21,743 bases of DNA from positions 534 to 22,276 of the forward strand of contig DBDO01000243.1 of the NCBI GenBank assembly GCA_002293605.1. The letters are read 5' to 3'. This document shows, one piece after another, positions 5,641-13,358 of the stretch (its first letter is position 1; every line of letters starts with the position of its first letter). This DNA is from Desulfovibrionaceae bacterium UBA930. GTDB taxonomy: Bacteria; Desulfobacterota; Desulfovibrionia; Desulfovibrionales; Desulfovibrionaceae. The notes beneath the pieces are model-generated. The model ran no database searches and was not told where the DNA came from. It saw nothing but the letters and a program-made list of their open reading frames with translations. Made by a program: the position numbers and the translations under genes.

Positions 5641-6621
5641 ATGAACCAGCGTATACCTCGGTACTCTTTTTTTGCTGCGGCGGGCATCATGGCCTTGCTG
5701 TTGTGTTGCCTGGCGGCCTATGCCGCCGTAACTCCCAGCCCGGAAATAGCTGAAAGCATGGCCGTAGCCACAGGCTCATCGCTTCCCTGGTGGGCCTGGC
5801 CGATTATTCTTTTGGTTTTCTGCTTTATTTTGGGTATTATCGCCGTTATGGCCGGAGTAGGCGGCGGGGTGCTGTTTGTGCCCCTGGTCAGCGGTTTCTT
5901 CCCCTTTCACATCGACTTTGTGCGCGGTGCCGGGCTCCTGGTGGCTCTGGCCGGAGCGCTGGCTGCGGGACCGGGTCTTTTGAAGCGCAACCTTGCCTCC
6001 CTGCGCTTGGCCCTGCCTGTGGCCCTCATCGCCTCCAGCTGCGCAATTGTCGGCGCGTACCTGGGCCTGGCTCTGCCGCCCGATGTTGTGCAGATATGCC
6101 TCGGATGCACCATCATGGGCATCGCTATTCTCCTTCTGCTTTCTAAAAATGTGGACAAGCCCACGGTGATGCGGCAGGACGCTCTGGGAATGGCCTTGGG
6201 CATCCAAGGCGCATACCTGGAGCCCTCCTCAGGCGAAGTGGTGGAATGGAAAACCCACCGTACTCTGCCCGGCTTGCTTCTGTTCATCCTCATCGGGATA
6301 ATGGCGGGGATGTTCGGCCTGGGCGCGGGCTGGGCCAATGTGCCCGTGCTTAACCTGCTGATGGGCGCTCCCCTGAAAGTGGCGGTGGGCACCAGCAAAT
6401 TTCTGCTCTCCATCACCGATACATCGGCCGCCTGGGTCTATATGAACCAGGGCTGTGTACTCCCCCTCATCGCTGTTCCCTCTATTGTCGGACTGATGGG
6501 AGGCTCTTTTGTGGGGGTGCGTCTGCTGGCCAAAGCCAAGCCCAAATTCATCCGTACCATGGTTATTGCCGTCCTGCTGTTCGCGGGTGCCAAGGCTCTG
6601 TCCAAGGGATTAGGATTTTAG
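5641..6621 (+). CDS. TauE/SafE-family membrane transporter
   Basis: 326 residues. TauE/SafE (PF01925) proteins carry sulfite, sulfoacetate, sulfate or other organic/sulfur anions across the inner membrane; the substrate here cannot be read from the sequence. The family's internal duplication is visible: a glycine-rich AVMAGVGGGVLFVP at about 68-81 in the first half and GIMAGMFGLGAGWANVP at about 219-235 in the second, with about eight membrane segments overall. A hydrophobic N-terminal segment (11-30) precedes an extra polar stretch. A charged insert (about 170-208) links the halves. ATG 5641 has GGAG 11 bases upstream. A TTG at 5593 would add 16 basic residues and lacks support. It is the first gene after the sigma-54 promoter. 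In a sulfate reducer, sulfite or sulfonate traffic is a reasonable guess. Confidence 0.88.
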   Translation: MNQRIPRYSFFAAAGIMALLLCCLAAYAAVTPSPEIAESMAVATGSSLPWWAWPIILLVFCFILGIIAVMAGVGGGVLFVPLVSGFFPFHIDFVRGAGLLVALAGALAAGPGLLKRNLASLRLALPVALIASSCAIVGAYLGLALPPDVVQICLGCTIMGIAILLLLSKNVDKPTVMRQDALGMALGIQGAYLEPSSGEVVEWKTHRTLPGLLLFILIGIMAGMFGLGAGWANVPVLNLLMGAPLKVAVGTSKFLLSITDTSAAWVYMNQGCVLPLIAVPSIVGLMGGSFVGVRLLAKAKPKFIRTMVIAVLLFAGAKALSKGLGF

Positions 6622-6664
6622 AGCATTTTGACTTTCATTTTATATAGTTAAAGACAAAATACTC
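6621..6664 (+). promoter_or_regulatory. Stem-loop between transporter and small membrane gene
   Basis: Arms GAG-c-ATTTTG-a-CTTT (6621-6635) and AAAG-a-CAAAAT-a-CTC (6650-6664) pair at 13 of 15 positions with a 14-base A/U-rich loop. It starts at the last base of the transporter's stop codon. There is no U-run, so mRNA stabilisation or processing is likelier than termination. Confidence 0.5.
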
Positions 6665-6705
6665 TAAGAATAATGACATACACCCCTCTTCACAGGGAGA
6701 CCAAT

Positions 6706-7122
6706 ATGAACAAGCAAGTATTTGCATCCAAAGAACAGACTGCCTATGCCGACATTCTTTTTTACGGCTGCTGGGTCGGTCTTGCGCTGATGCTCATCAC
6801 GTATTTTCTCTACGTCAGTGGAATGATAACGCCGCATATCCCGCTGGAAGACATGCCCAAGTACTGGAGTCAGCCTGTGGGAGTCTATCTTAAAGAAGGT
6901 CAGGTGCCCACGGGCTGGGGCTGGATTTCCCTCCTGTCCAGGGGAGATTTTCTGAACTTCCTCGGTGTTGTTCTGCTGGCGGGTCTGAGCATAATCTGTT
7001 ACTTACGGATTATTCCGTCATTTTTGCGCAACAAGGACATTGTCATGTTCTTCGTTGCCGCCTTGGAAGTGCTTGTGCTTCTGCTGGCCGCTTCCGGCAT
7101 TGTTGGGAGTGGGGCGCACTGA
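6706..7122 (+). CDS. Small three-helix membrane protein paired with the transporter
   Basis: 138 residues. Membrane segments are predicted by eye at about 18-38, 82-102 and 112-132, with a polar extramembrane loop at about 43-80 that contains two tryptophan-rich turns (YWSQP, GWGW). I cannot assign a family with confidence. Membrane proteins of similar size and layout (for example the DUF1634 group) often sit next to TauE/SafE genes and may be accessory subunits. ATG 6706 follows GGGAG with good spacing. An in-frame ATG at 6673 would add 11 residues without a clear ribosome-binding site. It lies second in the operon, so a partnership with the transporter is inferred from position. Confidence 0.8.
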   Translation: MNKQVFASKEQTAYADILFYGCWVGLALMLITYFLYVSGMITPHIPLEDMPKYWSQPVGVYLKEGQVPTGWGWISLLSRGDFLNFLGVVLLAGLSIICYLRIIPSFLRNKDIVMFFVAALEVLVLLLAASGIVGSGAH

Positions 7123-7171
7123 GCCGGGGTTCTTGAAGCGCGTCCGCAATCACGCAAGGGAAAGGTCTGCC

Positions 7172-8506
7172 ATGTCTCCAGCCCGCCGCTTCGGTCTTGC
7201 CGACATACTGCATGTGCTTGACGCTCTGCCTGTGGGGGTGATGATGCTCAGTCCGCAGGGCCGCGTACTGCACATGAACAGGGCTCTGGGAGTCCTCACA
7301 GGCTTTGACCCCGGCCATGCCCGAGGATTGCCCTGCCGGCATGTGCTGCGGGGACAGCCTTGCGTTGCCGGGTGCCTTATGGGCTGCGGAGCCTTTGGCC
7401 TTTCCGGCCGGGAGACTTGGCCGGAGGGCGGAGGGCCTGCCGCTTCCGGAGCCCTTTTGCCAGGCAAGGGAAAGAGTGACGGAGCGGACGGCTTCACCCT
7501 GGAAACCGACATTCTCACCCGGAAAAAACGCAAGGTGCCGGTGCGCCTGACCAACTTTCCGGTTTTCGATGGAACGGGCAAAGAACTTTTCCGCCTGGAT
7601 GTGCTGGAAGATCTTACGGAAGTGAAACGGCTGGAGCAGCGACTTCACCAGAGCCGGGGCCACGGCAGGTTCATTGGCAAAAGCGTGGCCATGGAACGGG
7701 TGACCAACCTGATCGCCAGTGTTGCGCCCACCGTAGCGCCGGTGCTGATCAGTGGTGAAACCGGTACGGGCAAGGACATCCTGGCCGAGACCCTGCACCA
7801 TGCTTCCCAACGCTCCCGGGAGCCCTTTGTCCGTTTGAGCATCAGCCCCTTGCCCGAAGAGTTACTGGTGGCGGATCTCTTCGGCCAGTCATCTCCTGGC
7901 CTGCCCGACAAAGCGGGTAGCTTGCAGCAGGCTGCCGGGGGAACTCTGTATATTTCAGAAATAGCTGATATTCCAAAAGAAATCCAATCAAGGTTGATTG
8001 GAGTCCTGGACGAGGGGGCCATTCTGCCTGTGGGCGGGACAAGGCCTGTGGCTGTGAATCTGCGTTTGATCACTGCCACAAGCCATGAACCCGGCACCTT
8101 ACTGGAACAGGGCATGATAACTCCGGAGCTGTTTCACCGGCTGAACGTGGTGCATTTGCAACTGCCTCCTTTACGGGAACGCCGGGAAGATATTGATTTT
8201 CTGCTCCAGCATTTTCTGGATGTTTATGCCGCCCGTTTTCAAAAAGATCTCAAGGGATTCTCCGCCGAAGCGCGGGCCTTGCTCGCCGCTTACGACTATC
8301 CCGGCAATGTGCGCGAGTTGAAGAACATCGTGGAATACTCGGCCATGGTCTGTGGGGAGCCCTTGATAGGCATTGAATCTCTGCCCGGACACCTGGGCCT
8401 GCTCAAAGGGGGTGACGCGGGCCATCCTCGCTTGCCTCGGACAGGCCATGAGAGAAAGAAAAAGCTCTCCGATCCTGCGAAAAGCAAAAGCCGGGAGAGG
8501 AAATAA
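7172..8506 (+). CDS. PAS / degenerate sigma-54-type AAA+ protein lacking GAFTGA and HTH
   Basis: 444 residues. An N-terminal PAS domain (about 10-150) carries four closely spaced cysteines, C55, C64, C68 and C72. The AAA+ domain resembles enhancer-binding proteins: Walker A GETGTGKD at 195-202 and sensor II YPGNVREL at 376-383. However, the sigma-54 contact loop is gone: between FGQ and AGSLQQA there is only SSPGLPDK, about four residues shorter than in the divergent regulator. The Walker B aspartate is replaced (LYISE, S262), and the first arginine of the FRxDLFYRL finger motif is missing (ITPELFHRL). The tail is basic with no Fis-type HTH. It therefore probably cannot activate transcription alone and may regulate another AAA+ protein. 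ATG 7172 was chosen because it follows AAAGG; further upstream the frame overlaps the preceding gene. Confidence 0.88.
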   Translation: MSPARRFGLADILHVLDALPVGVMMLSPQGRVLHMNRALGVLTGFDPGHARGLPCRHVLRGQPCVAGCLMGCGAFGLSGRETWPEGGGPAASGALLPGKGKSDGADGFTLETDILTRKKRKVPVRLTNFPVFDGTGKELFRLDVLEDLTEVKRLEQRLHQSRGHGRFIGKSVAMERVTNLIASVAPTVAPVLISGETGTGKDILAETLHHASQRSREPFVRLSISPLPEELLVADLFGQSSPGLPDKAGSLQQAAGGTLYISEIADIPKEIQSRLIGVLDEGAILPVGGTRPVAVNLRLITATSHEPGTLLEQGMITPELFHRLNVVHLQLPPLRERREDIDFLLQHFLDVYAARFQKDLKGFSAEARALLAAYDYPGNVRELKNIVEYSAMVCGEPLIGIESLPGHLGLLKGGDAGHPRLPRTGHERKKKLSDPAKSKSRERK

Positions 8507-8508
8507 GC

Positions 8509-8895
8509 ATGCCCCTCAATGCCGTAGAGACGCGTTACGCCCTGGTCACCTTGTGCAACGATGAGGTATCGCCCCGCTTTGACCTGACCGCTGAGGTGCT
8601 GATCAGCCCTTTATTGCCGGACACACCGCCCGGCAAACTCCCTGATGGGCACAGGCATCTGGTGTTGGCCCATATTTCCGGCGAGGAGCTATGCGATCTG
8701 ATCACCCGCTCCGGCGTGTCTGTGGTGATCTGCGGCGGTATTGAGGAGGACTACTTTCATTATTTGCGCTGGAAGCGGATCGAAGTCATTAGCGAGGTCA
8801 TGGGACCTGTGGCCGACACCTTGAGCAGACTAGCCGGAGGAGAGCTTAAATCCGGAGACTGCTTGTTTGAACCGGCGCGGGAGGAGGAGTCATGA
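8509..8895 (+). CDS. NifX/NifB-like (dinitrogenase iron-molybdenum cofactor family) domain protein
   Basis: 128 residues. The pattern LVTLCNDEVSPRFDLTAEVLI near the N-terminus, then the GVSVVICGGIEEDYFHYLRWKRIEVI segment and a terminal GELKSG match the cofactor-binding fold shared by NifX, NafY, the C-terminus of NifB and the orange protein of Desulfovibrio (PF02579). Members bind Fe-S or Mo-containing clusters; no enzymatic motif is visible. The start ATG follows AGAGGA and lies two bases after the previous stop. The 3' end overlaps the kinase start by four bases (ATGA). With no nitrogenase gene in view, a metal-cluster-sensing or carrier role within the signalling operon is an inference. 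Confidence 0.8.
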   Translation: MPLNAVETRYALVTLCNDEVSPRFDLTAEVLISPLLPDTPPGKLPDGHRHLVLAHISGEELCDLITRSGVSVVICGGIEEDYFHYLRWKRIEVISEVMGPVADTLSRLAGGELKSGDCLFEPAREEES

Positions 8896-10562
8896 CTTCC
8901 CAATATGAAAGCCTGCACCGGAAAATCGTGATGATCATGGCAGCGGCGGCCACCACCCCCTTGCTTATTCTGGCCGCGATCAACTTCGTGGAATTCCAGG
9001 AAAGCTTCATCCTGGATTCGCAGAATCCCTTCCGGGCCATGGTGTTGAAAAGCAAAAGCTCCTTTGAACTGTTTTTTGCGGAACGCGCCTCCACAATCAG
9101 CCTCATAGCCTCGTCCTACAGTTATGAGGAACTCGCCGACTCCGCAAAATTACAGCGCATTTTCCAGGTCATGCAGAAAGAATTCTCCGGCTTCGTGGAT
9201 CTTGGCCTGATCAGCGGCCAAGGGCGTCTGGTTTCTTACGCCGGGCCACACAAGGAACTCCAGGGAGTGGATTATTCGAGTCAGGACTGGTTTCATAAAG
9301 TACATTCGCAGCATCGCTTTATCAGCGAGGTCTTTCAGGGCTTTCGGCGCTCTCCCCATGTGGTGATCGCCGTGCGTCACATCACCGAGGACGGGCGAAG
9401 CTGGATCGTGCGGGCCACCATTGACACCAGCCAGTTTGGCAAGATTATCGCGGCCATGAACCTTGAGCCGGGAGTGGACGCCTTTCTGGTCAACCGCCAG
9501 GGCCGGTTGCAGACGGACTCCATATACTACGGCAAGGCTCTGGATAGCCTGGGCATACCCATGCCTGCGCCCACCTATCAGGCCAACAGCGTGCGTACCT
9601 TGGATAGCCAGGGGCAGCCGATTCTGCTGGTTTACTCATATTTTGCCGATACCGACTATGTGCTTATGGCTATCAAGCCAACCCACAGCACGTTGCGCGC
9701 CTGGTCTATGATGCGTCTGGATATACTGCTTATCTTTGTTGTCAGCGTCCTGCTCATCTATGTTGTTGCCGCCAGGTCGGTAGGGCAGCTCATTGCCCGC
9801 CTGAAAGAGAGCGATGAGAAACGCGAACTGGCGCTGTTGCAGATAGAGCACACCCAAAAACTGTCCTCCTTGGGCAGGCTCGCGGCCGGGGTGGCCCATG
9901 AGATTAACAATCCCCTGGCCATCATCAATGAAAAGGCCGGACTGCTTTCCGATCTTATGGCTTTTGAGCCGAACATGCCCCGCAGGGAACAGTTCGAAGC
10001 CCAGCTCAAATCCATCCGTGAAACCGTTGGACGCTGCCGGGATATTACCCACCGCATGCTCGGCTTTGCCAGGCGCATGGAAGTGAAGATCGAAGAACTC
10101 GATGTGAACGCCATGATCCAGGACACCCTGTTATTCCTGGAAAAAGAGGCCATACACCGTAAAGTGTGCATCATCCAGGATCTGGCGGAGGACTTGCCAA
10201 AAATTTCCAGCGACAGAGGTCAGCTTCAGCAGGTCTTCCTGAACGTGCTGACCAATGCTTTGGCTGCGGTGGACAAAGGCGGCGAAACCGTGATTTCCAC
10301 CCGCGACCGGGGGGACGGTTTTATTAAGGTGAGCTTTGCCGACAACGGCTGCGGAATGAGCGAGGAAACCCAGAAGCATATTTTTGAGCCCTTTTTCACC
10401 ACCAAAAAGGAGGAGGGTACAGGGCTCGGCATGGCCATCATTTATGGGATAGTCAAACGGCATGGCGGAGACATCCAGGTGCAGAGCCAGCTTGGTTGCG
10501 GCACCACAGTAACAGTGGTCCTGCCCGTCAAACACTCCATAGCGGGAGTATCAGGAGCATGA
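8892..10562 (+). CDS. Membrane sensor histidine kinase with periplasmic Cache-type domain
   Basis: 556 residues. Two membrane segments (about 13-34 and 277-295) enclose a periplasmic domain of about 240 residues that looks like a double Cache sensor (VDLGLISGQGRLVSYAGP, then DYSSQDWF). The cytoplasmic part has a HisKA helix with phospho-acceptor H336 in GVAHEINNPL, an N-box at about 451-460, G1 DNGCGM at 484-489 and G2 GTGLGM at 509-514. The kinase core is thus complete. It is translationally coupled to the NifX-like gene upstream and to the receiver downstream (stop and next start overlap or nearly so). No output domain is fused. The likely phosphate acceptor is one of the three stand-alone receivers of this operon. 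The ligand is unknown. Confidence 0.93.
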   Translation: MTSQYESLHRKIVMIMAAAATTPLLILAAINFVEFQESFILDSQNPFRAMVLKSKSSFELFFAERASTISLIASSYSYEELADSAKLQRIFQVMQKEFSGFVDLGLISGQGRLVSYAGPHKELQGVDYSSQDWFHKVHSQHRFISEVFQGFRRSPHVVIAVRHITEDGRSWIVRATIDTSQFGKIIAAMNLEPGVDAFLVNRQGRLQTDSIYYGKALDSLGIPMPAPTYQANSVRTLDSQGQPILLVYSYFADTDYVLMAIKPTHSTLRAWSMMRLDILLIFVVSVLLIYVVAARSVGQLIARLKESDEKRELALLQIEHTQKLSSLGRLAAGVAHEINNPLAIINEKAGLLSDLMAFEPNMPRREQFEAQLKSIRETVGRCRDITHRMLGFARRMEVKIEELDVNAMIQDTLLFLEKEAIHRKVCIIQDLAEDLPKISSDRGQLQQVFLNVLTNALAAVDKGGETVISTRDRGDGFIKVSFADNGCGMSEETQKHIFEPFFTTKKEEGTGLGMAIIYGIVKRHGGDIQVQSQLGCGTTVTVVLPVKHSIAGVSGA

Positions 10563-10564
10563 GC

Positions 10565-10945
10565 ATGGCGGTCGGTACAATGGGATTACACGTTCTTCTG
10601 GTTGACGATGAGGCGGAATTCGCCTCAACCCTTGCCGAGCGTCTCTCTTTGCGCGGGTTTCAGGCAAAAGTGGCGCGTGACGGCGAGTCCGCCCTGGCCC
10701 GGTTGGGCGAAGAGTCTTTTGACGTGGTGCTGCTGGATATGATGTTGCCCGGCATGCACGGGCTTGATGTGTTGCGGCGGGTCCGCGAGGCCCTGCCTGA
10801 TCTGCCCGTGGTGATGCTCACCGGACGCGTTGGAGCCAGGGACGGCATTGACGGGATGAAAGGAGGAGCTAAAGCGTATTTATCCAAGCCCGTGGATATT
10901 CAAGAGCTTCTTGATGTTTTCCATTCGCTGAAAGAGACCGGGTAA
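10565..10945 (+). CDS. Stand-alone response regulator receiver 1
   Basis: 126 residues, a single CheY-like receiver: acidic pair D14/D15 in LLVDDE, phospho-acceptor D58 in VLLDMMLPGM, T86 and K108 (LSKPVD). There is no output domain. Two start codons are possible, ATG 10559 (overlapping the kinase stop) and ATG 10565. The second is preferred because the AGGAG is seven bases upstream of it but only one base from the first. It immediately follows the membrane kinase and is the obvious first acceptor in the relay. Confidence 0.9.
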   Translation: MAVGTMGLHVLLVDDEAEFASTLAERLSLRGFQAKVARDGESALARLGEESFDVVLLDMMLPGMHGLDVLRRVREALPDLPVVMLTGRVGARDGIDGMKGGAKAYLSKPVDIQELLDVFHSLKETG

Positions 10946-11010
10946 GGAAGAAAAAATGTCCGGCAGCGGCGGCATGGGGCAGCCGCAAATCACGGACAGC
11001 GGAGGATCTC

Positions 11011-11670
11011 ATGCGCGATGTCCTTTTCATGGGTTCGGTGCTGGCTTCAGCCACGCACGAGATGCAGAACATCATTGCCATCATCAAGGAGTCTGGTGCC
11101 CTTGCCGAGGATATTATTGCCATGAACGGCCTGCCGCGCATGAAACATGGCGAGAAGATTCCTCAGGCCCTTGCCGCCATCAGGGAACAGGTGGATAGGG
11201 GGCGCAGGATTATGCGGATGCTCAACGCCTTTGCCCATGCGGCTTCGGATTTTCCCGAAGTCTGTGATCTGGCGCGCTATACTGCGCAAGTGGGCGTGCT
11301 GGCCGCCCGCGCGGTCCTGATAAAGGGCTGTTCCCTCACAAGCGCGCCGCACTCCGGAACCCTTCCCGTGAAGGCCAATGCCTTGCTGCTTATGCAGCTC
11401 CTGTATCTTGCCGTTCTGGATGTGCTCGCAGCGGCGGGCAAGGGAGACAACATTGTCTTGAGTGTGCGGGCGGCGCAGGACTCCTCCCCCGACTCCGGGA
11501 CTCCTGATGCCCGAGCCTGCGTTGCCTTGCGGGCCAGTACAGTCCTGCCCCTTTGCAGCCAGGGGCTGACCAGCCTTGCCAAAGAGTTGGGAGCGGACTG
11601 CCTTGCAGAGCCCGGAGCAATAATTTTGGTTTTTCCGCTGCCGGAGGTTGCTGAGGGGGTGCGCCCATGA
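11011..11670 (+). CDS. Histidine-kinase-like protein without ATP-binding motifs (candidate phosphotransferase)
   Basis: 219 residues. The first roughly 80 residues resemble a kinase dimerisation/phosphotransfer helix pair: FMGSVLASATHEMQNIIAII places H16 in an HExxN context like the H-box of HisKA. The remainder resembles a kinase catalytic domain in length and in some hydrophobic strands, but I see no DxGxG or GTGLG motif and no proper N-box. This layout (phosphorylatable helix hairpin plus degenerate ATPase fold) is that of relay phosphotransferases such as Spo0B and ChpT, by analogy only. ATG 11011 has GGAGG five bases upstream; its stop overlaps the next start (ATGA). It sits between two stand-alone receivers, which suits a shuttle between them. 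Confidence 0.75.
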   Translation: MRDVLFMGSVLASATHEMQNIIAIIKESGALAEDIIAMNGLPRMKHGEKIPQALAAIREQVDRGRRIMRMLNAFAHAASDFPEVCDLARYTAQVGVLAARAVLIKGCSLTSAPHSGTLPVKANALLLMQLLYLAVLDVLAAAGKGDNIVLSVRAAQDSSPDSGTPDARACVALRASTVLPLCSQGLTSLAKELGADCLAEPGAIILVFPLPEVAEGVRP

Positions 11671-12071
11671 AGGCTTTATTGTTCGGCCTCAGTGTCCTGC
11701 TCATTGATGATGAAGAGGACTTCGCCCATACCTTGGCCGGTCGCCTGGAGCTGCGGGGAATGCGCGTACTCGTTGCCTCGTCCGGAGAAGAGGGCTTGGC
11801 CCGGCTGGCCACAGAGTCTTTTGACCAGGTGCTCCTTGATATGCGCATGCCAGGACTTTCCGGTGCGGAAACACTCAGGCAGCTGCGATCGGGATATCCG
11901 GATCTGCCGGTGATTGTGGTCAGCGGCCACTCTTCCCAAGCGGACTATGACATGGTCCAGGCTCTTGGCCTACAGGGATATCTGGCAAAACCGGTGGATT
12001 TTGAAGAACTGTTGGCGGCCCTTGCCAAAAGCACAGGCAGGATCGGCCAGGAAAAAGGTACGGGACAATGA
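11667..12071 (+). CDS. Stand-alone response regulator receiver 2
   Basis: 134 residues, a single receiver domain: D14/D15 (LLIDDEEDF), phospho-acceptor D58 (LLDMRMPGL), S86 in place of the usual threonine, K108 (LAKPVD). There is no effector domain; the last 15 residues are a short polar tail. It is coupled by four-base overlaps to the phosphotransferase-like gene before it and the hybrid kinase after it. Its sequence is closest to receiver 1 (both share the LARL..ESFD..LLDM framework), suggesting an origin by duplication within the operon. Confidence 0.92.
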   Translation: MKALLFGLSVLLIDDEEDFAHTLAGRLELRGMRVLVASSGEEGLARLATESFDQVLLDMRMPGLSGAETLRQLRSGYPDLPVIVVSGHSSQADYDMVQALGLQGYLAKPVDFEELLAALAKSTGRIGQEKGTGQ

Positions 12072-13249
12072 CGCCCATCGGGACAGAACCCGCACAGGCA
12101 GGCCCCCCGGCTTTGCTCCTGGTGGATGACGAACTGGCCTTTATGCAGGCCCTGTCCTTTCGTCTGGAGACGCGAGGGCTCCCCTGTTTATGCGCTACAA
12201 GCGGTGAAGAGGCTCTTTCCCTGCTGCGCAGTCCGGAGTTGGAGGTGGTGCTGCTTGATTTGGGCATGCCCGGCCTGCATGGGCTGGAAACTTTGCCCAT
12301 AATCAAAGAGGTCCGACCGGATGTGGAGGTGATCCTGCTCACCGGCGAGGCCAATTTGGCTACGGCGGCCAAAGGCATGCGCCGGGGGGCAGGGGATTAT
12401 CTGGTGAAGCCGGTGGATTTCAAAACTTTGCTGGAGTCCATAGATAAGGCCCGCCAACGTTCCCGCGAGCACAAGGAGCGCCTGCGCGCCCTGGAAGCGG
12501 GCAAGCTGATGGCTTTGGGCACTCTGGCTGCCGGGGTCGGGCATGAGATCAATAATCCCCTGCAGATTATTGTCCAGCGCTCTGAATGGCTTGACGAACT
12601 ACTGAACGATGCGGAAAGCGGCTCCGGGGATTTTCAGGAGATGCGCAAAACCGCTACGGTCATCCAGGCCCAGGCCAGACGTTGCGGTGCCATTACAGCG
12701 CAACTCCTGGATCTGGCCCATAAAACTCGTTCCAGCACAGCGGAATCGGATCTTTCGTCCCTGGTGGAAAAAAACCTCGGACAGCTGGCCGAACGCGCAG
12801 AGCTTCTGGGAGTGGTCTGTGAAACGCGTTTTGCCCCGGAACTGCCCCTCCTACCCTGTTCTCCGGTTGAGTTGGAGCCGGTGCTGATGCATCTGCTGCG
12901 CAATGCCTTGGACAGTATAGAGGCCCTGCCGGTCCGGGAGGAACGCGCCAAAGGCACGGAAGAGCGGCAGGCCCGGCACAGTATCAGGATCGGCGCCGAT
13001 ATGGTCGGAACCTTTGTGCGCCTGGTCATTGCGGATACAGGACAGGGCATTGCCCCGGAAGACCTCCCCCGCATTTTTGAACCTTTTTTTTCCACCCGGC
13101 CCGTGGGCAAAGGCACGGGGCTGGGATTGACCGTGAGCCACAGCATCATAACCGCCCTGGGCGGCAGCATCCGGCATGTAGCATCGCCCTCCGGCGGAGC
13201 TACCTTTGTCGTGGAAATTCCCTGGACCGGCCCCGGAGCAAAGAAGTGA
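12068..13249 (+). CDS. Hybrid receiver-histidine kinase (cytoplasmic)
   Basis: 393 residues. The N-terminal receiver has D20/D21, phospho-acceptor D64 (LLDLGMPGL), T92 and K114. A short coiled linker leads to HisKA with H159 in GVGHEINNPL, an N-box around N279, G1 DTGQGI at 323-328 and G2 GTGLGL at 349-354. There are no membrane segments, so it is a soluble kinase whose activity is presumably set by its own receiver (input REC followed by kinase). It begins with an ATGA overlap on receiver 2. The order receiver then kinase places it downstream of another phosphodonor in a relay, passing phosphate on to the final receiver. Confidence 0.92.
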   Translation: MTPIGTEPAQAGPPALLLVDDELAFMQALSFRLETRGLPCLCATSGEEALSLLRSPELEVVLLDLGMPGLHGLETLPIIKEVRPDVEVILLTGEANLATAAKGMRRGAGDYLVKPVDFKTLLESIDKARQRSREHKERLRALEAGKLMALGTLAAGVGHEINNPLQIIVQRSEWLDELLNDAESGSGDFQEMRKTATVIQAQARRCGAITAQLLDLAHKTRSSTAESDLSSLVEKNLGQLAERAELLGVVCETRFAPELPLLPCSPVELEPVLMHLLRNALDSIEALPVREERAKGTEERQARHSIRIGADMVGTFVRLVIADTGQGIAPEDLPRIFEPFFSTRPVGKGTGLGLTVSHSIITALGGSIRHVASPSGGATFVVEIPWTGPGAKK

Positions 13250-13296
13250 CTCATAGAGAAAGATCTTTCCAAGGAATACTTGAAAAGATACCAACA

Positions 13297-13329
13297 GCCA
13301 AGGCAAGCGGAGCCGGAATCTCCGTTGGC
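13297..13329 (+). promoter_or_regulatory. Stem-loop before the last receiver gene
   Basis: GCCAA (13297-13301), a 6-base bulge and CGGAG (13308-13312) pair with CTCCG and TTGGC (13320-13329). That gives 10 bp, loop 7. It fills the only long spacer (109 bp) near the operon's end and lies about 30 bases before ATG 13359. No U-run, so it is probably a translation or mRNA-stability element. Confidence 0.45.
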
Positions 13330-13358
13330 AAAGCCGTGTAACGGAAAGGACATCTGTC

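Noticed and set aside
10956..11198. 80-codon frame starting 11 bp after receiver 1
   Set aside because: It overlaps the start of the 219-aa histidine-kinase-like gene in another frame, has only a weak ribosome-binding site and a Gly/His/Cys-rich product with no family features. The gene starting at 11011 has GGAGG and clear homology features.
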